From Actinomycetes bacterium (GTDB lineage: Bacteria; Actinomycetota; Acidimicrobiia; Acidimicrobiales; RAAP-2), in assembly GCA_021801615.1 (NCBI GenBank), contig JAJYXS010000205.1, positions 1 through 11,475 on the forward strand: a DNA stretch of 11,475 bases, in the 5' to 3' direction. A model generated the notes under the pieces. It saw nothing but the letters and a program-made list of their open reading frames with translations, was not told the origin of the DNA and made no database searches. Numbering within the stretch: the first letter of the stretch is position 1; every line of letters starts with the position of its first letter. Shown piece by piece: positions 4,604-10,721 of this stretch. The position numbers and the translations under genes are program-made.

Positions 4604-6847
4604 ATGAGCGGCGCCATGGACGAGAGCCCGACCACCCGCCCGACCACCCGCCCGACCACCCAGCCCACGCCCGCTGCCCGGCCGGCCACGAGCAAGGACT
4701 GGTGGCCGAACCAGCCGGACCTGAGCGTGCTGCGGCCCCGTGCCCCGCAGGCCAGCCCCCTGGGCGAGCACTTCGACTACGCCGCAGAGCTCGAGACCTT
4801 GGACTTCGACGCGTTGAAGCGGGACGTGATCGAGGTGATGACGAGATCGCAGGACTGGTGGCCCGCCGACTTCGGCAACTACGGACCCCTGTTCATCCGG
4901 ATGAGCTGGCACGCCGCGGGCACCTACCGGATCCACGACGGACGGGGCGGGGGCGGCACGGGCGCGCAGCGGTTCGCCCCGCTCAACAGCTGGCCGACAA
5001 ACGTGGGTCTCGACAAGGCCCGTCGGCTGCTGTGGCCGGTCAAGCGCAGGTACGGCCGCAAGGTCTCCTGGGCCGACCTGCTCCTCTTCGCCGGCAACTG
5101 CGCGTACGAGGCCATGGGGTTCCACACGTTCGGTTTCGGGTTCGGCCGCCAAGACATCTGGGAGCCAGAGGAGATCGACTGGGGTCCCGAGCGCACGTGG
5201 CTCGCGGACGAGCGCCACGACGCCGAGGGACGCATCGAGGGGCCGTTCGGCGCCGACCAGATGGGCATGATCTACGTGAACCCCGAAGGTCCGGGCGGCA
5301 ACCCGGACCCGCTGCTCGCAGCGCAGCACATCCGCCAGTCGTTCGCCAGGATGGGGATGGACGACGAGGAGACCGTCGCGCTCATCGTCGGCGGCCACAC
5401 CTTCGGCAAGGCCCACGGCGCGGTCGACGCAGGCTGCATCGGACCCGAGCCGGAGGCCGCGCCAGTCGAGCAGCAGGGGCTCGGGTGGAAGAACAGCTGC
5501 GGTGACGGCGCCGGCGCGGCGACGTGGACGAGCGGGCTGGAGGGGGCGTGGACCCGCGAGCCCACGAGGTGGGACAACGGGTTCCTGGAGAACCTGTTCG
5601 GCTACGACTGGGAGCTCACGACCAGCCCCTCGGGCGCGAAACAGTGGACGCCGGCGGATCCGGCGGCACGGGGCACGGTGCCCGATGCCCACGACCCGTC
5701 GAAGCGCCATGCGCCGATGATGCTCACGACGGACCTCGCGCTGAAGGCAGACCCGATCTACGAGCCGATCGCCAGGCGGTTCCACGAGCACCCCGATCAG
5801 CTGGCCGAGGCCTTCGGGAAGGCCTGGTTCAAGCTGCTCCATCGGGACATGGGGCCGCTGTCGCGCTATCTCGGACCCTGGGTCCCCGAGCCGCAGCTGT
5901 GGCAGGACCCGGTGCCCCCGGTGGACCACCCGTTGATCGGCGTAGAGGAGATCGCCGTGCTCAAAGCGAAGATCCTCTCGTCCGGCTTGTCCATCTCCCG
6001 GCTCGTGTCGACCGCGTGGGGGGCCGCGGCGAGCTTCCGGAGCACCGACAAGCGCGGGGGCGCGAACGGCGCGCGCATCCGACTTGCGCCGCAGAAGGAC
6101 TGGGAGGTGAACGAACCGGACGAGCTGGCAAAGGTGCTCGGGGTCCTCGAGCGCATCCAGCAGGTCTTCAACGACGCTCATCCAGGAGGCGCGTCGGTGT
6201 CCCTCGCGGACCTGATCGTCCTGGGCGGCTGCGCGGCCGTGGAGCAGGCCGCGAGGGACGCGGGCTACGACGTCGAGGTCCCGTTCGCGCCGGGACGCAC
6301 CGATGCGTCCCAGGAGCAGACCGACGTGGCGTCCTTCGCCGTGCTCGAGCCCCGGGCCGACGGCTTCCGGAATTACCTGCGGGCGGGGGAGAAGCTGGTG
6401 CCCGAGCAGCTGCTCGTCGAGCGGGCCTGCATGCTCGGCCTGACCGTCCCGGAGACGGCGGTGCTGGTCGGCGGGCTGCGGGCCCTCGACGCCAACGTCG
6501 GCCGATCGAAGCACGGAGTCCTCACCGAACGTCCCGGGACCCTGACGAACGACTTCTTCGTGAACCTGCTCGACATGGCGACCGAATGGAAGCCCGCAGC
6601 CGCGTCCGAGCACGTCTACGAGGGCTACGACCGCTCGAGCGGCGTGCGCAGGTGGACCGCCACGGCCGTCGACCTGGTCTTCGGATCGAGCTCCGAGCTC
6701 CGGGCCGTCTCGGAGGTGTACGCGAGCGACGACGCAAAGGAGAAGTTCGCACGCGACTTCGTCGCGGCATGGGACAAGGTGATGAACCTCGACCGCTTCG
6801 ATCTCTCGAGACGCGGCTCCGGGCGAGGGGTGGGCCAATTGGCGTGA
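4604..6847 (+). CDS. katG: Catalase-peroxidase KatG
   Basis: A full-length 747-residue bifunctional heme enzyme that breaks down hydrogen peroxide and acts as a broad peroxidase in the cytoplasm. Both halves typical of KatG are present; the N-terminal one holds the active site. Distal residues Arg99, Trp102 and His103 lie in RMSWHAAGTYR; the proximal heme ligand is His265 in GGHTFGKAHG, with Trp316 and Asp377 in its hydrogen-bond network. The Met250-Tyr224-Trp102 trio that makes the covalent adduct needed for catalase activity is intact. Ser310 aligns with Mycobacterium tuberculosis Ser315, so the isoniazid-relevant position is wild-type-like. The mobile arginine is Arg414. The first 30 residues are a Thr/Pro-rich extension with a TTRP repeat. 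ATG at 4604 follows AAGGAGG. Divergent from the PerR-like gene, which probably represses it. Confidence 0.98.
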   Translation: MSGAMDESPTTRPTTRPTTQPTPAARPATSKDWWPNQPDLSVLRPRAPQASPLGEHFDYAAELETLDFDALKRDVIEVMTRSQDWWPADFGNYGPLFIRMSWHAAGTYRIHDGRGGGGTGAQRFAPLNSWPTNVGLDKARRLLWPVKRRYGRKVSWADLLLFAGNCAYEAMGFHTFGFGFGRQDIWEPEEIDWGPERTWLADERHDAEGRIEGPFGADQMGMIYVNPEGPGGNPDPLLAAQHIRQSFARMGMDDEETVALIVGGHTFGKAHGAVDAGCIGPEPEAAPVEQQGLGWKNSCGDGAGAATWTSGLEGAWTREPTRWDNGFLENLFGYDWELTTSPSGAKQWTPADPAARGTVPDAHDPSKRHAPMMLTTDLALKADPIYEPIARRFHEHPDQLAEAFGKAWFKLLHRDMGPLSRYLGPWVPEPQLWQDPVPPVDHPLIGVEEIAVLKAKILSSGLSISRLVSTAWGAAASFRSTDKRGGANGARIRLAPQKDWEVNEPDELAKVLGVLERIQQVFNDAHPGGASVSLADLIVLGGCAAVEQAARDAGYDVEVPFAPGRTDASQEQTDVASFAVLEPRADGFRNYLRAGEKLVPEQLLVERACMLGLTVPETAVLVGGLRALDANVGRSKHGVLTERPGTLTNDFFVNLLDMATEWKPAAASEHVYEGYDRSSGVRRWTATAVDLVFGSSSELRAVSEVYASDDAKEKFARDFVAAWDKVMNLDRFDLSRRGSGRGVGQLA

Positions 6848-6914
6848 CGCCCGGAGCCCGCTTGCGGCCCCTGGCTCGCGTACCGCTCGGCGTCACGTCG
6901 GCAAGGCTGTGGGG

Positions 6915-7682
6915 ATGCCGCACCGCCTGATCCTGTGGGACATCGACGGGACGCTGCTCGCGACCGGTCGCGCGGGACGTGTCGCGCTGGAGCTCGCAGC
7001 GTGCCGCGCCGCCGGGCTGGACGGGGTTCCCGAGATCGTGATGAGCGGCAAGACCGATCCGTTGATCGTCCGGGAGCTCCTCGCCGGCGCGGGCCTCGGA
7101 CCTGCAGAAGTCGAGCGCGTGCTGCCCCGCGCGCTCGAAGAGTCGCACCGGATCCTCTCGGCCGCGGCCGACCAGGTCCGCGAGGAGGGCGCCGTCCACC
7201 CCGGCGTTCGGGAGCTGCTCGAAGCGCTCTCGGGGGTCCAAGGGGTGCGCCAGAGCCTGCTCACCGGCAACATCGCGCCGAACGCCCTCTTCAAGGTGCG
7301 TGCGTTCGGGCTCGACCGCCACCTGGACACGGAGATCGGCGCCTACGGGACAGACCACGACGAGCGCGACGGCCTCGTGCCGATCGCGCTCGAGCGGGCG
7401 CGGGCGCGGCGTGGAGAGACCTACCGCAGCGACGAGGTGTGGGTGATCGGGGACACCGCCCGGGACCTCAGCTGCGCGAGGGCCGGGGGGGTGCGCTGCC
7501 TGATCGTCGGCACTGGCCACGAGGGCTTCGACGCGGTGCGGGGCCTCGGCGCTGACGCCGTGGTCGAGAACCTGGCCCGCACCGACCTGGCGCTCGAGAT
7601 CCTCGTCGGGGCCTCGGACGGCTCGGCCTCGGACGGCTCGGCCTCGGACGGCTCGGCCTCGGACGGCCGTGGCAGGGCGTAG
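6915..7682 (+). CDS. HAD-superfamily phosphatase (phosphoglycolate-phosphatase-like)
   Basis: A 255-residue HAD hydrolase. Motif I is WDIDGT with nucleophile Asp9 and acid/base Asp11; motif II is Thr117 in LLTGN; motif III is Lys127 in LFKVRAFGL; motif IV is GDTARD with Asp180 and Asp184 for magnesium. A helical cap is inserted after motif I (about residues 18-95), as in Gph-type phosphatases, so a small phosphorylated metabolite is the expected substrate; which one cannot be told. ATG at 6915 is preferred to GTG at 6909 because AAGG (6903-6906) is better spaced for it. It follows katG by 67 bases in the same direction and may be cotranscribed. The C-terminus from residue 233 is a (SDGSA) tandem repeat that is not part of the fold. 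It converges on ku with a 6-base gap. Confidence 0.88.
   Translation: MPHRLILWDIDGTLLATGRAGRVALELAACRAAGLDGVPEIVMSGKTDPLIVRELLAGAGLGPAEVERVLPRALEESHRILSAAADQVREEGAVHPGVRELLEALSGVQGVRQSLLTGNIAPNALFKVRAFGLDRHLDTEIGAYGTDHDERDGLVPIALERARARRGETYRSDEVWVIGDTARDLSCARAGGVRCLIVGTGHEGFDAVRGLGADAVVENLARTDLALEILVGASDGSASDGSASDGSASDGRGRA
7611..7667 (+). repeat. 15-base tandem repeat, about 3.8 copies
   Basis: Three perfect copies of GCCTCGGACGGCTCG (7611-7625, 7626-7640, 7641-7655) and a partial fourth (7656-7667). The unit length is a multiple of three, so it adds the pentapeptide ASDGS repeatedly to the end of the HAD protein without breaking the frame. Likely produced by replication slippage and prone to copy-number change between strains. 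Confidence 0.95.
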
Positions 7683-7688
7683 GAAGGC

Positions 7689-8501
7689 TCAGGAGGCTCG
7701 AGAGGCCTGCGCGCGCGTCGCGCGCAGGCTCGCCTCGAGCGCCTGGAGGAGGTCGACCACCGGCGCACCTTCAGGGGCTCGGGGCTCCACGGCCACCGTG
7801 CCGCCGGCGCGCTTGCGTTCGATGAGGTCGGTGAGCCGCTCGCGGTATGCGTCGTGGTACTGGGCGGGGTCCCACTTGGACGTCATGGAGTCGATGAGCA
7901 TCGTGGCCATCTCGAGCTCACGCGGCGACCACTCGGCCTCGACGGGCAGGCTGCCGATCTCCTCCAGCGGGTCGCGCACCTCGTCGGCGTAGAAGAGGGT
8001 CTCGACGACGAGGACGTCGGGCCGCGGCCGGACGGCGACGAGGTACTGCCTCTCGCGCAGCACGAACGTGGCGAGCGCGACCTTGCCCGCCTGCAACATC
8101 GCCTCGCGCAGCAGCCCGTAGGCGCGCTCCGCTCCCGAACCGCCGCCCTTGGCCGGGGGCGCGAGGTAGTAGCTGCGCCCGAAATAGACCGGGTCGATCT
8201 CCGCGAGGTCGACGAAGGCGGAGACGTCCATGGTCTGCGAGCGCCCCGGGGCGACCGCGGCGATCTCTGCGGCGTCGAGCATGACGTACTCGCCACCGCC
8301 GAGGTCGTAGCCCTTGGCGACGTCCTCGTAGGGCACCTCCTCGCCGGTCCGCTCGTTCACTCGCTTGCTCCGGACCCGGTCGGAGGTGCCCGCCTGGAAC
8401 TGGTGGAAGCGGATCGACCTCTCCTCGGTGGCGGCGAAGAGCGCCACGGGCACGTTCACCAGGCCGAAGCTGAGCGACCCGGTCCAGACTGCTCTGGCCA
8501 T
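7689..8501 (-). CDS. ku: Ku, DNA-end-binding protein of non-homologous end joining
   Basis: A 270-residue bacterial Ku. The homodimer forms a ring on broken DNA ends and recruits LigD. It opens with MARAVWTGSLSFGLVNVPVA, a typical bacterial Ku N-terminus, and continues with RSIRFHQ, EVPYEDVAKGYDLGGGEYVML, ID(P)VYFGRSYYLAP, and the core strand region YLVAVRPRPDVLVVETLFYADEVR, all in the expected order. The helical part ELEMATMLIDSM leads to a short C-terminus with a few basic residues and no long lysine-rich tail of the kind some actinobacterial Ku proteins have. ATG at 8501 has AAAGGGGA about 5 bases upstream. It is divergent from the LigD genes across about 220 bases, a common NHEJ arrangement. 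Confidence 0.96.
   Translation of the reverse strand: MARAVWTGSLSFGLVNVPVALFAATEERSIRFHQFQAGTSDRVRSKRVNERTGEEVPYEDVAKGYDLGGGEYVMLDAAEIAAVAPGRSQTMDVSAFVDLAEIDPVYFGRSYYLAPPAKGGGSGAERAYGLLREAMLQAGKVALATFVLRERQYLVAVRPRPDVLVVETLFYADEVRDPLEEIGSLPVEAEWSPRELEMATMLIDSMTSKWDPAQYHDAYRERLTDLIERKRAGGTVAVEPRAPEGAPVVDLLQALEASLRATRAQASRAS
7696..7740. terminator. Strong hairpin between convergent HAD and ku genes, likely bidirectional terminator
   Basis: GCCTGCGCGCG (7705-7715) pairs perfectly with CGCGCGCAGGC (7719-7729) around a 3-base loop, and GCTCGAG (7696-7702) pairs with CTCGAGC (7734-7740) outside, making a long two-part stem. It lies just after the HAD stop and inside the last codons of ku, so it can act for both converging transcripts. 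No T-run is present. The core repeats the one at 2855-2874. Confidence 0.65.
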
Positions 8502-8525
8502 CGGCGTCCCCTTTCGTCGGACCTG

Positions 8526-8571
8526 TCGATCCTCGATCGACTCGATTCGGTCGATTCAACCCGATTCAACC
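8526..8571. repeat. TCGAT cluster and 10-base tandem repeat upstream of ku
   Basis: TCGAT occurs at 8526, 8533, 8542 and 8551, and CGATTCAACC is repeated back to back (8552-8561, 8562-8571). The stretch is less GC-rich than its surroundings and lies 25-70 bases upstream of the ku start, where promoter or operator sites are expected. On the ku strand the tandem repeat contains TTGAAT twice, a possible -35-like element, but I see no convincing -10 at the right distance. The rest of 8502-8719 shows nothing else I can support. Confidence 0.5.
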
Positions 8572-8719
8572 ACCGGTCCCCTCCTTGGAGCAGGGGCGGA
8601 GGTCCCAGGTGGCGGCGTGGCGGCCGCCTCGGCGCCCGCTCGGCCCCTACGGCGTGCCTCCATCGCCTCGCGAGGCCACCATCCACCACTCCGCCGTACC
8701 GGCTTGGAATGCTAGAGGA

Positions 8720-9202
8720 GTGCGAAGCACGGCTCGAGGACAGGTCTGCCCTCCGACCTTGCTCGCGGGCTGCGGCCCCGGGCGGGGCTCGGCCGGTTCC
8801 CGCGAGGAGCGTGGGCCCGAGGTCGCCCGGGCGGAGGCCGAGGAGGATGGGGCCTCCGAGCGCCGGGTGGCGGCCGAGGTCGCGGCGGTGCTCGCGTGCG
8901 CGACCGACGACGTGCTCGCCACGGCGCCCCTGACGTTGCCGCTCGCGCTCTCCGTGTGCATGGAGCGGCACGGCACCGGGGCCGAAGGCCTGATCGCCGC
9001 AATGCAGTCGCTGCGCCGTGCGATCCTCGCCGTCTCGGGCCTCGATCCGCTGAGCGAGCCCGTCCCGCTCCCCGCAGGAGACTCCCGGGCGGTAGCGCTC
9101 CGGCTTGCCGACGAGCTGCGGGGCCTTCTCGCCCGGGTGGCGCGCGCGTGGGCCGCCGCGCCGGACGTCGTGGCGTCGGCCGCGGCCGCCCGGCTCGCGT
9201 AG
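8720..9202 (+). CDS. Uncharacterised helical protein upstream of ligD
   Basis: A 160-residue frame from GTG 8720 that I do not recognise. From about 8800 to the TAG at 9200 nearly every codon ends in G or C, which is good evidence of coding; the first 25 codons are less biased, so the true start may lie further in. The product is Ala/Leu/Arg-rich and predicted by eye to be all helical, with segments RRVAAEVAAVLACATDDVLA, an amphipathic LIAAMQSLRRAILAVSGL, and AVALRLADELRGLLARVARAW. No signal peptide or convincing membrane span is seen. It reads in the same frame as the next gene and is separated from it by one TAG and 10 codons, so it may be linked to LigD by coupling, readthrough or a broken fusion. 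Function unknown. Confidence 0.5.
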   Translation: MRSTARGQVCPPTLLAGCGPGRGSAGSREERGPEVARAEAEEDGASERRVAAEVAAVLACATDDVLATAPLTLPLALSVCMERHGTGAEGLIAAMQSLRRAILAVSGLDPLSEPVPLPAGDSRAVALRLADELRGLLARVARAWAAAPDVVASAAAARLA

Positions 9203-9232
9203 CCTGGGCGAACGCCGCGCGACCCGTCCTTC

Positions 9233-10594
9233 GTGATCCAGGAGCACCACGCCCGACAGCTCCACTGGGACCTTCGGCTCGAGCGTGACGGCGTCTACGC
9301 GTCATGGGCGGTGCCGAAGGGCTTGCCGACGGACAAGGCGACCGACCGTCTCGCGGTCCACGTCGAGGACCATCCGCTCGAGTACGGCTCGTTCGAGGGG
9401 ACCATCCCGAAGGGCGAGCGCGGCGCCGGCGAGGTGAGGATCTGGGACCAGGGCACCTACGAGGCGACCGAATGGACCGACCGGGAGGTGAAGTTCCACC
9501 TCCACGGCTCGCGGGTGGACGCGAGCTTCGTCCTGTACAGGACGCACGGAGACCGCTGGATGATCCACCGAGGGGATCCCGAGCCCGGCGGTTGGGAGCC
9601 GCTTCCCGAGCGGGTCCGCCCGATGCTCGCGGTCTCCGGAGGCCTGCCCGTCGAGCGGGGCGCGGACTGGCGGTACGAGTTCAAGTGGGATGGCGTCCGC
9701 ACGATCGCGTACGTGGAGGGCGGGCGGGTCCGCCTCTCCTCGCGCGCCGAGCTCGACCGGACGGCCGCGTACCCCGAGCTCCGGACGCTCGGCGACGCGC
9801 TGGGCTCCCGTCAGGCGCTGCTCGACGGAGAGATCGTCGCGCTCGACCAGAGCGGCCGGCCGAGCTTCCAGGCGCTCCAGCCGCGCATGCTCGTCGACGA
9901 CGCCGCGCGCGCGCGTCGGCTGGCAGCGACGGTGCCGGTCACCTACATGATCTTCGACCTCCTCCACCTCGACGGCTCCTCGACCCTCTCGTTGCCCTAC
10001 GTCGAGCGGCGTCGGCTCCTCGAAGGCCTCGACCTCGCAGGCGAGCGCTGGGCGGTCCCGCCGTCGCACGAGGGGCCGGGCGCCGACGTGCTCTCCACCG
10101 CGCAGGCAGCCGGTCTCGAAGGGGTGGTCGCCAAGCGCGCCGACAGCCCCTACCGGCCGGGCCAGCGCAGCCCCGACTGGGTGAAGGTGAAGCTGCAGCG
10201 CACCCAGAGCGTTGTGATCGGAGGGTTCAGTGCGCCGAGAGGTTCGCGGGCAGGCTTCGGCGCGTTGCTGGTCGGGATCCCCGGCGAGGGGGCGACGGGC
10301 GGGCTCGGCAAGGGGGGGCTCGGCGACGGGCTCGTCTACGTGGGCAAGGTGGGGACCGGCTTCAGCGAGGAGGCGATCGCCGCGCTCGTGCCGCGCCTTC
10401 GGGCCCGGCGGCGCGCGAGCTCCCCGTTCGTCACGCCGCTGCCGCCGGCTGACGCCGCAGGCGCGACCTGGGTGGAGCCCGACCTCGTGGGGGAGGTGCG
10501 CTTCAGCGCGTGGACTCGCGCAGGGCGCATGCGCCAGCCGGCGTGGCTAGGCCTTCGCGACGTGCCGGCCGCCGACGTGGTCCGTGAGCCCTGA
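9233..10594 (+). CDS. ligD: LigD phosphoesterase-ligase protein (PE-LIG, no polymerase domain)
   Basis: A 453-residue protein for end processing and sealing in NHEJ. The N-terminal 3'-phosphoesterase domain (1-115) has HHARQLHWDLRL, with His5, His11, Asp13 and Arg15 matching the catalytic set of Pseudomonas LigD PE (His42, His48, Asp50, Arg52), and His47 in EDHPLEYGSFEG matching His84. The ATP-dependent ligase domain starts near 127: Lys151 in EFKWDGVR is the AMP-accepting lysine, followed by LDGEIVA (Glu200), MIFDLLHLDG, EGVVAKR (296-302) and WVKVK (317-321). An OB-fold follows to the C-terminus. The POL domain is a separate downstream gene. The start is uncertain: GTG 9233 is the first available after the in-frame TAG at 9200, yet the preceding in-frame codons (RDPSF) look like part of the PE domain. 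No ribosome binding site is seen. Confidence 0.93.
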   Translation: MIQEHHARQLHWDLRLERDGVYASWAVPKGLPTDKATDRLAVHVEDHPLEYGSFEGTIPKGERGAGEVRIWDQGTYEATEWTDREVKFHLHGSRVDASFVLYRTHGDRWMIHRGDPEPGGWEPLPERVRPMLAVSGGLPVERGADWRYEFKWDGVRTIAYVEGGRVRLSSRAELDRTAAYPELRTLGDALGSRQALLDGEIVALDQSGRPSFQALQPRMLVDDAARARRLAATVPVTYMIFDLLHLDGSSTLSLPYVERRRLLEGLDLAGERWAVPPSHEGPGADVLSTAQAAGLEGVVAKRADSPYRPGQRSPDWVKVKLQRTQSVVIGGFSAPRGSRAGFGALLVGIPGEGATGGLGKGGLGDGLVYVGKVGTGFSEEAIAALVPRLRARRRASSPFVTPLPPADAAGATWVEPDLVGEVRFSAWTRAGRMRQPAWLGLRDVPAADVVREP

Positions 10595-10620
10595 GCGCCG
10601 GGCGCCGGGTGCCACGGGAG

Positions 10621-10720
10621 CCCCGGTGCGGACCGACACCCCGGTGCGCGCCGACAACAGTGGACCTGGGCGACATCCCAGCGACCGTCCACCTGACACC
10701 CCGGTGCGCGCCGACAACAG
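10621..10720. repeat. Perfect 26-base direct repeat flanking a hairpin between the two LigD genes
   Basis: A 26-base sequence starting GACACCCC and ending GACAACAG occurs at 10635-10660 and, identical, at 10695-10720 (60-base period). A partial third copy (CCCCGGTGCG...CCGACA) is at 10621-10638. Between the two full copies, GTGGAC/GTCCAC (10660-10665, 10687-10692) and CTGGG/CCCAG (10666-10670, 10677-10681) form a bulged hairpin. The layout suggests a small repeat element or a duplication. The period is 20 codons, so if translated in the polymerase frame it would give TPVRADN twice. Confidence 0.85.
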
Positions 10721-10721
10721 G

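Noticed and set aside
4519..5505. Plus-strand frame starting with ATG 4519 upstream of katG
   Set aside because: It runs out of frame through katG and becomes Arg/Gly-rich. The katG start is fixed by AAGGAGG, so the ATG at 4519 is incidental, although a very short leader role cannot be excluded.
4574..6838. 754-residue open frame on the minus strand across katG
   Set aside because: It is antisense to a katG with every catalytic residue in place; its sequence is low-complexity Arg/Gly/Val-rich and shows no domain. High GC keeps antisense frames open.
7854..8933. 359-residue plus-strand frame opposite ku
   Set aside because: Antisense to a well-conserved Ku. Its last part (from ATG 8709, MLEECEARLED) briefly looks protein-like but soon becomes Arg/Pro-rich, while the other plus frame shows strong codon bias.
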